A DNA stretch of 64,000 nucleotides from NCBI GenBank assembly GCA_963667675.1, contig OY763929.1:1364001-1428000 (forward strand), given 5' to 3'. Source of the DNA: G963667675 sp963667675 (lineage in GTDB: Bacteria; Chloroflexota; Dehalococcoidia; Lucifugimonadales; UBA3495). A program made the position numbers and the translations under genes. Under the pieces are notes generated by a model. That model worked only from the letters and a program-made list of their open reading frames with translations, had not been told where the DNA came from and did no database searches. Shown here piece after piece: positions 41,014-48,471 of this stretch. How positions within the stretch are numbered: the first letter of the stretch is position 1; each line of letters starts with the position of its first letter.

Positions 41014-42005
41014 GGTTCGCCGTAGCCGGCGCCGGCGCCATAGGGGCATTCTTGGGCGCCAAGCTCAGCCTGGCCGGACATGAAGTATTCCTGATAGCCC
41101 GCGGCCCCCACCTGCAGGCCATGCAGGCCAACGGAGTCAGCGTGCGCAGCCCGGAGGGCGACTTCCAGGCCCATCCCACCGCCACCGGCGACTATGACCA
41201 AGTGGGCGAAGTAGACTTCGTCTTTCTAACAGTCAAGGCCCACGGTCTGACCGAGGTCGCGCCCAGGCTGGGACCTCTACTGGGGCCCGAAACGGCCGTT
41301 GTCTCGACCCAGAACGGCATCCCCTGGTGGTACTTCCAGCGTCACGGAGGTCCCTGGGAGGGTAGACGAATAGAAAAGCTGGACCCCGGCGGGACCGTCT
41401 CCGCCGCCATCGACGCCCAGCGCATCATCGGCTGCATAGCCTACCCTGGGGCCTCCATCACTGAGCCGGGCGTTATCGACCACGTCGAGGGCAACCGGTT
41501 CTCCATAGGCGAGCTTGACGGCTCCACCAGCGGCCGGTGCAGGAAGCTGTCCGAAGCCCTGAAGCAGTCCGGACTGCGCGGCCCCATCCGATCCAACATT
41601 CGCGCCGATATGTGGGTTAAGCTGCTGGGCAACGTCGCCTTCAACCCCATCAGCGCGCTGACCCGCGCTACGCTGGTCGAAATAACCGGCCATCCCCAGG
41701 CCCTCGCCTTGGCCCGAGCCGTCATGCAGGAAGCCGACGCCGTGGCCAATGCCCTGGGAGTGACGGTCCCCGTCTCAATAGATCAGCGCATCGCCGGGGC
41801 CGCCGCCGTGGGCGAGCACAAGACCTCCATGCTCCAGGACCTCGAGTCCGGAAGGCCCATGGAGCTCGAAGCCATAGTCGGGGCTGTCATCGAACTCGGA
41901 GAAATGCTCGACGTGCCAATGCCCAACACCAGGGCCGTATACGCCGCTGCCAAGCTCCTGGGTGACGTTGCTGCGGAGCGGGACCTATCTTCAAAGAGGC
42001 TTTAG
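41010..42005 (+). CDS. Ketopantoate reductase family protein (PanE/ApbA-like)
   Basis: A 331-residue protein: N-terminal Rossmann fold AVAGAGAIGAFLGAKLSLAGHEV, then TVKAHGLTEVAPRLGPLLG, STQNGIPWW and a C-terminal domain with KLLGNVAFNPISALT and HKTSMLQDLESGRPMELE, which are PanE/ApbA family motifs. It could reduce ketopantoate to pantoate or act on a different 2-oxo acid; the coupling to an acyl-CoA ligase (GTGA overlap at 41010) and distance from panB-panC favour the latter. Confidence 0.85.
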   Translation: MRFAVAGAGAIGAFLGAKLSLAGHEVFLIARGPHLQAMQANGVSVRSPEGDFQAHPTATGDYDQVGEVDFVFLTVKAHGLTEVAPRLGPLLGPETAVVSTQNGIPWWYFQRHGGPWEGRRIEKLDPGGTVSAAIDAQRIIGCIAYPGASITEPGVIDHVEGNRFSIGELDGSTSGRCRKLSEALKQSGLRGPIRSNIRADMWVKLLGNVAFNPISALTRATLVEITGHPQALALARAVMQEADAVANALGVTVPVSIDQRIAGAAAVGEHKTSMLQDLESGRPMELEAIVGAVIELGEMLDVPMPNTRAVYAAAKLLGDVAAERDLSSKRL

Positions 42006-42089
42006 CGTGGTTGAGCGCGCTTCTTGGCGGAGACGCGACCGAACTAGAGGAATATAGCTACTCGGGCAGGCCCTGGCTACGGGTAAAGG

Positions 42090-42365
42090 TCACTCGGATT
42101 CCAATTGGACTACCCGGGCTTCTATTTCCTGGGCTTTGTCCAACAATCGTTGCAACATGCTGCGGCTAGCGTCCTGCCGGCGTTCCACTTCCAGGATCCG
42201 TTGCTCGGACGCTTTTTGACGTTCTTCCAACTCCCGCGTCCATGCTTCCAGAGCTGCTCGGCCTTCTGCCGTTAGCGCGGCTAACTCGGCCCTCATGGCT
42301 GCGAACTCTTCTTCCGAGGCGCGAATGCGTTCCTCGCGGCGGCTATCCCCGTCGGTCATTTCCAA
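42090..42365 (-). CDS. Short coiled-coil protein
   Basis: A 91-residue, highly charged protein almost entirely predicted as a coiled coil (heptads such as RAELAALTAEGRAALEAWTR). No family is recognised. It is convergent with the preceding gene and codon use looks normal, so it is probably real. Confidence 0.5.
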   Translation of the reverse strand: MEMTDGDSRREERIRASEEEFAAMRAELAALTAEGRAALEAWTRELEERQKASEQRILEVERRQDASRSMLQRLLDKAQEIEARVVQLESE

Positions 42366-42435
42366 CCTCGGCCCTGATCTCCACCATTGGTGTTGTCTTC
42401 AAGTAGTTTAGCAACATTCCCGCGAGTGGAGACAT

Positions 42436-42508
42436 TTGCATAACCGTCATTCCGGTGAAAACCGGAATCCAGGGCCGTTCCTTGATGTTGTTTTGGTAGT
42501 TATGCGAA
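42436..42508. mobile_element. MITE-like inverted-repeat element, simple copy (73 bp)
   Basis: Bounded by TTGCATAAC and GTTATGCGAA, imperfect terminal inverted repeats. Inside is ATTCCGGT-GAAA-ACCGGAAT, a perfect 8-bp hairpin with a GAAA loop, followed by the conserved tail CCAGGGCCGTTCCTTGATGT. No coding capacity. The related copy is at 43358-43586. Confidence 0.7.
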
Positions 42509-42564
42509 GGTCTCCGAGCGCTAGTTGAGCGTACCGGAACCTGTCTTTCTACCGCTATTGTACC

Positions 42565-43155
42565 CTACTTTCTCCCAATAACCCCGCAGGCTACGCGGTC
42601 GCCCGTGTCCGATTCCTCTTCTCCATAAGCATCCGGGTGTTCGTGCACAATGATGGCGGAGCCGTCATCGTCAAATACGGAATGGCGCTGTTCCGTGTCC
42701 AGCGAGATGCCAACGGTAAAGAAGTCGGCGCGCGCAGAGCCGTCGGAGGCCGCGTAGATATTGGGCAGGTCGCCGCCGTGTCCTGCGTCCGATTCGCCGC
42801 TCCTCCAGGTCGAATGGACAAAGCCATGTTCCGCATCGGTTGGATTGAAGTGGTCGCCGGCGGCGTCGAAGTCAGGCGTACACGCCCCGACCTCGTGGAC
42901 AATGAAAGCGTGGCCCCCGGGGGATAGTCCCTTCACGTCGGCCATGATCAAGACTCCAGTGGCTGCCTGCCGGAACGTAACCGTTCCCATCGCATCCCCG
43001 GACGGCGATACCAGCGCGGCCTCTGCCGTCAGGCCTACTTCAGGTTGGGCCTCTTCATCTGACCGTAGGGCCAGCAAGACCAGGACGCCTGCCACTATGA
43101 GGACTATGATGACTGCGGGCACTATAAAAATGCGCAGGTCCAGTTTCCCAATCAT
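42565..43155 (-). CDS. Membrane-anchored Cu/Zn superoxide dismutase homologue
   Basis: A 196-residue protein with an N-terminal membrane helix (residues 8-30) and a SodC-like domain. Recognised elements are GHAFIVHEVGAC (81-92), DHFNP (101-105), GHGGDLPNI (125-133), IIVHEH (168-173) and RVACGVI at the end, with Cys92 and Cys190 placed for the conserved disulfide. The usual motif is HGFHVHE; here the first copper His of that motif is Ile85. The other metal-binding His and Asp residues are present. It may be a weaker or different enzyme. Confidence 0.82.
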   Translation of the reverse strand: MIGKLDLRIFIVPAVIIVLIVAGVLVLLALRSDEEAQPEVGLTAEAALVSPSGDAMGTVTFRQAATGVLIMADVKGLSPGGHAFIVHEVGACTPDFDAAGDHFNPTDAEHGFVHSTWRSGESDAGHGGDLPNIYAASDGSARADFFTVGISLDTEQRHSVFDDDGSAIIVHEHPDAYGEEESDTGDRVACGVIGRK

Positions 43156-43275
43156 TTCGAGTCAATTCCCTCGGCTAATGGCTGCTTCGATGACCGCGGA
43201 GTTCTCCGCCTTCCCTCCGGGAAGTTGGGTTGCTCTATCCATGCCTGAGAAATAGGGAAGGTGCGTGAGAACCCT

Positions 43276-43292
43276 ATGATACATTGTATCAT
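43276..43292. promoter_or_regulatory. Palindrome ATGATACA-T-TGTATCAT
   Basis: Perfect 8-bp arms around one base, in an AT-rich patch about 120 bases upstream of the SOD start. It looks like a repressor site. Confidence 0.45.
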
Positions 43293-43357
43293 CATATCCT
43301 AAAGCTCTGCCTTGCCTGGTATGGCTCTTCTTCACAGTCACCACTGACATCCCACCG

Positions 43358-43586
43358 TTGCATAACCGTCATTCCACCGAAAACTGGAATCCAGGAAGGC
43401 TTGATTCAGCTTTGGCAAACCCGTCGCGACGCCGCGCCCCCACCCGTCATTCCGGCGAAAGCCGGAATCCAGGAAGGCTTGATTCAGCTTTGGCAAACCC
43501 GTCGCGACGCCGCGCCCCCACCCGTCATTCCGGCGAAAGCCGGAATCCAGGGCCGTTCCTTGATGTTGTTTTGGTAGTTACGCAAA
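43358..43586. mobile_element. MITE-like element, expanded copy with 78-bp tandem repeats
   Basis: Ends TTGCATAAC and GTTACGCAAA match those of the 73-bp copy. Inside, the CGTCATTCC unit begins at 43367, 43445 and 43523, exactly 78 bases apart. Units 2 and 3 carry the perfect hairpin ATTCCGGC-GAAA-GCCGGAAT; unit 1 is degenerate. Total length is 229 bp, 73 plus two times 78. Confidence 0.75.
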
Positions 43587-43652
43587 GACCCCCCAACGCG
43601 GGAATCCAAACCCCCGTATCCCGCCAACGCCGCCATTCAGCAACCCCGCGCC

Positions 43653-43678
43653 GGGCTGCTAAGATATACTCTTAGCCC
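43653..43678. promoter_or_regulatory. Inverted repeat overlapping a possible -10
   Basis: GGGC-TGC-TAAGA-TATAC-TCTTA-GCCC forms an inverted repeat of 4 plus 5 bp, with TATACT (43665-43670) inside. It lies about 60 bases before the methyltransferase start and could be a promoter with an overlapping operator. Confidence 0.4.
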
Positions 43679-43733
43679 CACCACTCCGTTCGGGGTGACA
43701 GGCCACATACCCAACCAATTCAGGCGGCCATGG

Positions 43734-45422
43734 ATGCGAAACGCTCTCTACTACGGCGACAACCTCCAGGTGCTGCGGGAGCACGTCCCCGACGAGTCGG
43801 TGGACTTGGTCTACCTGGACCCGCCCTTCAACTCCAACGCTTCGTACAACGTGCTGTTCAAGGAGCGCACCGGCGAGGAGTCCCCGGCTCAGATCCGGGC
43901 CTTCACCGACACCTGGCAGTGGAACCAGGAGGCCGAGCGGACCTTCGAAGAAGACATCATCCGCAACCCCGCCGTCCCCTCGTCCGTCAAGGACATGATA
44001 TCCGCCTTCCGCCAGTTCATCGGACGCAACGCCATGATGGCCTACCTGGTGATGATGGCCCCCCGCTTGGTGGAACTGCGCCGCGTCCTCAAACCCACCG
44101 GCAGCCTGTACCTCCACTGCGACCCCACCGCCAGCCACTACTTGAAGCTGCTATTGGATTCAGTGTTCGGCAAGCAGAATTTTCTGAATGAAATTATATG
44201 GCAGAGAACTGGCTCGCATGGAGGCGCCAAACGTTGGGGGCCAATACACGATAGCATTCTTTTCTACTCCGCTACGGACAACTACCGTTGGAACCGCATT
44301 TACCAAGACTATGACCCTTCCTATCTTGAAAGGTATTACCGTTTTGAAGACTCAAAGGGAAGATACCAGCTTGTCAGTTTGACGGGGGCCGGGACCCGTT
44401 CCGGTGATTCCGGCCAACCATGGCGAGGCGTGAATCCCACCGAATCAGGCAGACACTGGGCAGTTCCCGCAAACGCTCTAGCCTCAGCGTTACCAGATGT
44501 CGACGTCGCCGGTCTCTCAACTCAAGAGAAATTAGACCTGTTAGATGACGCTGGCCTCGTCTATTGGCCGGAGCGAGGCTCCGTCCCGCGGCAAAAGAGA
44601 TATGCGGACGAGAACCCAGGTGTTCCTATTCAGGATATTGTCGGTGATGTATCACCCATAGGGGCGCAAGCGAGGGAACGACTTGGCTACCCCACGCAGA
44701 AGCCAGAGGCACTACTGGAGCGCATCATCAATGCCTCGTCCAACAAGGGCGACGTAGTGCTGGACCCCTTTTGCGGCTGCGGCACCGCCGTGGCAGCGGC
44801 CCAGAAGCTAAACCGAAATTGGATTGGCATCGACGTCACCCACCTGGCGGTGGCCCTGATGAAAAACAGGCTCAAGACCGCCTTCGACCTAGACCCGGCC
44901 AAGGACTACGACGTGGTCGGCGAGCCCCAGGACGAGGGCGGCGCCCGGGCCCTGTTCGAGCAGGACCCGTACCAGTTCCAGTACTGGGCCGTCTCCCTCT
45001 TGGAAGCCCAGCCCCAGCAGGAGCAGAAGAAGGGCGCCGACGGGGGCATCGACGGCCTGATTTACATCCTGGACGGTCCCAAGCGGACACCGCAGAAGAT
45101 AGTGGTCCAGGTGAAGGGAGGGCGAGTTTCAGTGCCCCTGGTGCGCGACCTGAAGGGAGTTGTGGAGCGGGAGAAGGCGGCCATGGGGCTGTTCATATCA
45201 CTGGAGGAACCCACGGGGCCGATGCGCAACGAGGCCGTCGCCGGCGGCTTCTACCACTCGGACCTGTGGCAGAAGGACTTTCCAAAGATACAACTGCGCA
45301 CCGTTTCGGAAATGCTGGCGGGCAATGGCTTCGACCTGCCGCAGCAAGCCCCGTCCTACCAGGCCGCCCAGCGCGTCCGCCCCTCCCAGGGCAGACAGGC
45401 AAGTTTGGATGAAACCGTCTAA
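43734..45422 (+). CDS. DNA methyltransferase fused to Mrr-like nuclease domain
   Basis: A 562-residue protein. The methyltransferase part has DPPF (residues 29-32) before DPFCGCGT (344-351), the beta-class amino-methyltransferase order, so N6-adenine methylation is likely. After it, GADGGIDG (435-441 region, Asp440) and VVQVKGG (Gln459, Lys461) match the Mrr-type restriction catalytic core. Methylation and cleavage activities may thus be on one chain. The middle (about 44160-44700) is visibly lower in GC than the flanks and corresponds to the target-recognition region. ATG 43734 is preferred; a GTG at 43695 is in frame. Confidence 0.85.
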   Translation: MRNALYYGDNLQVLREHVPDESVDLVYLDPPFNSNASYNVLFKERTGEESPAQIRAFTDTWQWNQEAERTFEEDIIRNPAVPSSVKDMISAFRQFIGRNAMMAYLVMMAPRLVELRRVLKPTGSLYLHCDPTASHYLKLLLDSVFGKQNFLNEIIWQRTGSHGGAKRWGPIHDSILFYSATDNYRWNRIYQDYDPSYLERYYRFEDSKGRYQLVSLTGAGTRSGDSGQPWRGVNPTESGRHWAVPANALASALPDVDVAGLSTQEKLDLLDDAGLVYWPERGSVPRQKRYADENPGVPIQDIVGDVSPIGAQARERLGYPTQKPEALLERIINASSNKGDVVLDPFCGCGTAVAAAQKLNRNWIGIDVTHLAVALMKNRLKTAFDLDPAKDYDVVGEPQDEGGARALFEQDPYQFQYWAVSLLEAQPQQEQKKGADGGIDGLIYILDGPKRTPQKIVVQVKGGRVSVPLVRDLKGVVEREKAAMGLFISLEEPTGPMRNEAVAGGFYHSDLWQKDFPKIQLRTVSEMLAGNGFDLPQQAPSYQAAQRVRPSQGRQASLDETV

Positions 45423-45709
45423 CGCGGTGAGGGTTCCGTTCTCAGAAGACGGTCCTTGAGGGATTCTACCTCGCCGCTTTCGTTATTGATGCGCATCACT
45501 TTGTAAGAGCGTTCCAATCGTCCTTCTCCGAACGCAGCGCTCAGGACATTTTTTTGGTGCCACGGCCTGGAAAATCCAATGGTAATTTTCCAAGTGTTGG
45601 TTAAGCCTTCGAACTCAGCCTCTTCAAGGCCAAGGTCCGTAATTTGTTCTCCAGCAAAAAGCTCTGCAACGTAGTCTTTTGCTGTCTGTGACGCTTCTTT
45701 GACATCCAT
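45419..45709 (-). CDS. Small protein of unknown function
   Basis: A 96-residue protein, convergent with and overlapping the methyltransferase-nuclease by four bases. The middle reads GLTNTWKITIGFSRPWHQ and SYKVMRINNESGEVESLKDRLL, a small alpha/beta domain of the kind seen beside defence genes, but I cannot name a family. Confidence 0.55.
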   Translation of the reverse strand: MDVKEASQTAKDYVAELFAGEQITDLGLEEAEFEGLTNTWKITIGFSRPWHQKNVLSAAFGEGRLERSYKVMRINNESGEVESLKDRLLRTEPSPR

Positions 45710-45856
45710 TGGGCTTCTCCGTTCCTATCCTCAAGCAGTGTGAGTGTAGCACCGTACGCTGGATTCCTACAACGATAATCGTAGCCGGACAACCAAGGTA
45801 TTTCGCAGAGGCCGGAAATATGGTATTCTCACAGGGAAAGAGGAACAGGAGCAGGC

Positions 45857-46042
45857 ATGGTCACGGTAGAGGAAAGAGTCAGCCGTCTTGAAGGTGGCTA
45901 TGAACATCTAGCCACTAAGGCTGATCTTGCAAACCTTCGCACAGATATCCAATCTATAGAGATCCGACTATTGGTGCGACTTGGTGGGCTGATGATCACT
46001 GGATTTGCCGTTATGGTTACAGTACTGCGCCTCTGGAATTAA
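45857..46042 (+). CDS. Small coiled-coil membrane protein
   Basis: A 61-residue protein: a coiled-coil half (VEERVSRLEGGYEHLATKADLANLRTDI, in part) and a C-terminal membrane helix (LVRLGGLMITGFAVMVTVL). This resembles the short CCDC90/DUF1640-like proteins common in accessory DNA. AGGAG before the ATG supports the start. Confidence 0.65.
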   Translation: MVTVEERVSRLEGGYEHLATKADLANLRTDIQSIEIRLLVRLGGLMITGFAVMVTVLRLWN

Positions 46043-46065
46043 GGAGAGACCGCCCACACCGCGGC

Positions 46066-46091
46066 CCGTTCGCCCTGAGCGTGTCGAAGGG
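46066..46091 (+). repeat. Dispersed repeat CCGTTCGCCCTGAGCGTGTC
   Basis: The clearest copy of the dispersed family: CCGTTCGCCCTGAGCGTG followed by TCGAAGGG. Related stretches lie at 11511, 30368 and 31224. Confidence 0.55.
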
Positions 46092-46110
46092 CCGCCCATG
46101 CCGCGCCCGG

Positions 46111-47403
46111 TCACATCACGTTCCACCGCGGCCTGCCCCCAGCCTCCGCCTGCAAATACTCCACCAGCCACTCCCGAACCGGCTCGGCCAGGTAAAACAC
46201 GGGCCTGATTAACTCCGACTCGTCGGCGATGGTCCCTTCTGACAAGGCCAGAGCAGCCTCCGCCGTTCCCGGCATGACGCGGACCCCGATTCGTAGGTTG
46301 GCCAGCGATGGCCGCAACCGCCGCAGGAACGCCAGCTTTTCCTCCACCGACTCCCTGGTCTCCCCCGGCTCCCCAAATCCCTGGGATATCGTGTAGTGCA
46401 GGTCTCCCTCCTCGCACAGCCGGCACACCCGCTCCACCTCTTCCAGGCGCTGCGCCAGCCCCGCCTCGTCCCGGCTGTCGACTCCCCGTCCGCCCGTCAA
46501 CACCAGGGCGCAACCCGCCTGCTTCATCAGCGCCACCAACTCCCCGTCGCAGGTATGGGGCACAAGGACGGTGTTCCAGTGGAGCTTGAGGTCCGCCTCT
46601 ATCAACGCCCGGCACAGGGACTTGGCGTGGTCCAGCGGGACGTTGAACCCGTTGTCGATGAAGAACACCTTGCGCAGCCCCAGCCGCCGCTCCATGCTCT
46701 GTACTTCATCCACCACGTCCTGCACCGGCCTGATAACCCGCCAGGCCATGTCCTCCACCGCCTGCGCCGAGCCCGCCGCGGGATACCAGAAGTCCCCCAG
46801 CTTGGTCAGCACGCCTATGCCGAATCCCGCTTGTCGGTACCTCGCCAGGTCCAGGTCTTCCAGCCGCGGCGGTTTGGCGAAACTAGACATAGACGGCTGG
46901 CCTTTGTACACGACTTTGCCGCCCTCCCGGTAGACCAAGCCTGGCAGGTTTAGGTAAGGCTCCGAGGCTTCCAATCGTCCTGCCAGCGCCGCGAAGGTCT
47001 CGCTCCCGTCGCCGGCGATGCCCAGGTCCGGCTCGATGTAGTCAAAGCATGCCTCCGGCAGTATGCTGAACGCCGGCCCTCCGCAGACTATCACCGCGTC
47101 GCTCGCCGACCGGACCCGCTCCGTCACCTCCCTGGTCACCGGCAAGGCCCACTGCGGGTCCAGGTAGCTGCCATTGTCCAGGTTGCGCAGCGACAGTCCC
47201 ACCAAGTCGGGCCTGAAGTCCCTCACCGCCGCCTCGACCTCGGCCAGGTAGTCGTCGGCGAACATCAGGTCCAGGACCTTGGTGGTGTGCCGCTGCGGGT
47301 CCAGGTGCCCCGCCACGTAGGCAAGCCCGATGGGCAACGGACGAGCGTCCATCCGGCCCATAAGCCTGTCGTGCCGATTGGTGGCTATAAGCAGCACTCG
47401 CAT
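46111..47403 (-). CDS. B12-binding/radical-SAM-like protein lacking cluster cysteines
   Basis: A 430-residue protein. Residues 1-190 form a B12-binding-type domain (MRVLLIATNRHDRLMG, PIGLAYVAGHL, VIVCGGPAFSILPE). The following TIM-barrel-like part has VDEVQSMERRLGLRKVFFIDNGFNVP and YTISQGFGEPGETRESVEE, as in radical-SAM B12 proteins. Where the family has Cys-x3-Cys-x2-Cys after the LTKxG stretch, this protein has GDFWYPAAGSAQAV (203-216) and no cysteine at all. The 4Fe-4S cluster therefore cannot form in the usual way. It may be a non-enzymatic or SAM-independent derivative. Confidence 0.8.
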   Translation of the reverse strand: MRVLLIATNRHDRLMGRMDARPLPIGLAYVAGHLDPQRHTTKVLDLMFADDYLAEVEAAVRDFRPDLVGLSLRNLDNGSYLDPQWALPVTREVTERVRSASDAVIVCGGPAFSILPEACFDYIEPDLGIAGDGSETFAALAGRLEASEPYLNLPGLVYREGGKVVYKGQPSMSSFAKPPRLEDLDLARYRQAGFGIGVLTKLGDFWYPAAGSAQAVEDMAWRVIRPVQDVVDEVQSMERRLGLRKVFFIDNGFNVPLDHAKSLCRALIEADLKLHWNTVLVPHTCDGELVALMKQAGCALVLTGGRGVDSRDEAGLAQRLEEVERVCRLCEEGDLHYTISQGFGEPGETRESVEEKLAFLRRLRPSLANLRIGVRVMPGTAEAALALSEGTIADESELIRPVFYLAEPVREWLVEYLQAEAGGRPRWNVM

Positions 47404-47892
47404 CCTGTCCTCTTCAATCCCTGTGCCGGGTGATTTTGCTGGGAACCGTCGTCATTATGCCCGACGGTTCCCCGGTAGACAAACGAAAATTTCTACTGAC
47501 AGTTTGCCCCTTACAAATCCGCCAATGCTGGTCTAACATAGTTCTGGTGAGGCCGGGCCTGCCGCAGGCCCCACCCCCCGATTCGGCGGTCCGTCGAAAT
47601 GGGCGAAAATGGTGGGGAAAATAAAATTTGAAGCCCACGGCCAACGTGGACTCTATTCGTCCCGACGACAGGACGGGTCTCCCACCCCGTTGGCAAGTCA
47701 AAATGGGACGCAATGGGACTCAGTGGGACGGTAGTAAAAATTTTGGGGGCGTAGAAATCGCCTCGCAGCCCTAATGGCTCAGGGAGACCGGTTGAAGAGG
47801 TCGCCGATTCAGCCCGGCGGTGTGCTAGAATTGGCCAAACTGCCCAGATTGCATATAGTGTGGAGGCGGCCGTGGCTGGTCCCGGAGATGCC
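47404..47892. other. Intergenic region with TGGGAC repeats and promoter-like site
   Basis: This 489-base region separates the leftward radical-SAM-like gene from the rightward HAS-barrel/HerA pair. It contains a 17-base palindrome GGGCCTGC-C-GCAGGCCC (47555-47571), three 10-base-spaced TGGGAC words (47701-47730), and TGCTAGAAT with TAGAAT at 47826-47831. No gene is supported; overlapping frames on both strands have no recognisable content. Confidence 0.55.
47701..47730 (+). repeat. Three tandem 10-bp repeats NNNTGGGACN
   Basis: aaaTGGGACg, caaTGGGACt and cagTGGGACg follow one another directly. The ten-base period and GGGAC core resemble the GGGACATT triplet at 10401-10430. Confidence 0.65.
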
Positions 47893-48471
47893 ATGTCCCT
47901 ACGGATTGGCGAGGTTGTGGCCTCCGCATCGGCGTCGTTCACCGCCCAGTGCTACCAGCTCTATGAGTCCCCTCCCCTGGGCAGCTTCGTCCGCACCGAT
48001 TCCTCTTCAGTGGTTGGAGTAGTCTCCGAGGTCGCCACCGAGCCGCTGGACGCCACCCGTCCCGTGCTGGCCCGTGGCGAAGCCGCCGCCACCGAGGACG
48101 AGGTCTTCCAGAACAACCCCCAGCTTTCCCGCCTGTTGGTCACCCGCTTCGAAGCCATTGTCATCGGCCACCAGTCAGATGGCGCTTGGCGTCAGTTCCT
48201 GCCTCCACTGCCGCCCGCCGTCCATTCCTTCGTCTACCTATGCTCGCCCGAGGAAGTCGACCGCTTCGTCGCCGACCTTGACTTCCTCTCCTTGATTCTC
48301 AACTCCGGCGTCCCCGTGGCCGACGAGGTTGTCGGCGCCTGCCTGCGCTCCGCCGCCTCCACCTGCCCCGACCGGTCTGCCTTCTTGGCCCGCGCCGGCA
48401 GGGCCCTGGCATCCCAACTGGCCGGCGACCTTCCCAGGCTCAACTCCGTCCTGCGCCGGGTGGCCCCGTGA
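47893..48471 (+). CDS. HAS-barrel-like protein paired with HerA
   Basis: A 192-residue protein. The first 95 residues (MSLRIGEVVASASASFTAQC, LGSFVRT, VVGVVSEVAT) look like the HAS barrel found at the N-terminus of HerA ATPases, here as a separate chain; the rest is helical. It overlaps herA by four bases (GTGA at 48468), so it is surely a partner. No NurA nuclease gene, the usual partner, is present. The ATG at 47893 with GGAG upstream is preferred over the GTG at 47860. Confidence 0.65.
   Translation: MSLRIGEVVASASASFTAQCYQLYESPPLGSFVRTDSSSVVGVVSEVATEPLDATRPVLARGEAAATEDEVFQNNPQLSRLLVTRFEAIVIGHQSDGAWRQFLPPLPPAVHSFVYLCSPEEVDRFVADLDFLSLILNSGVPVADEVVGACLRSAASTCPDRSAFLARAGRALASQLAGDLPRLNSVLRRVAP

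Larger units (their letters stand above)
43156..43733. other. Repeat-rich intergenic region
   Basis: This 578-base stretch between the SOD gene and the methyltransferase-nuclease holds a 17-base palindrome (43276-43292), the expanded inverted-repeat element (43358-43586), and an inverted repeat overlapping a -10-like TATACT (43653-43678). I see no credible gene in it; the 97-codon frame across the repeat is an artefact of its 78-base period. Confidence 0.65.

Noticed and set aside
43284..43577. 97-codon plus-strand frame with a repeated peptide
   Set aside because: The peptide repeats because 78 is a multiple of three; it is inside the MITE-like element and has no ribosome site.
43358..43586. 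CRISPR-like array
   Set aside because: The three 78-base units repeat completely, with no variable spacers and no cas genes nearby.
47511..47942. 143-codon minus-strand frame in the region before the HAS-barrel gene
   Set aside because: No family motif, unusual composition, and it overlaps repeats and the start of the HAS-barrel gene.
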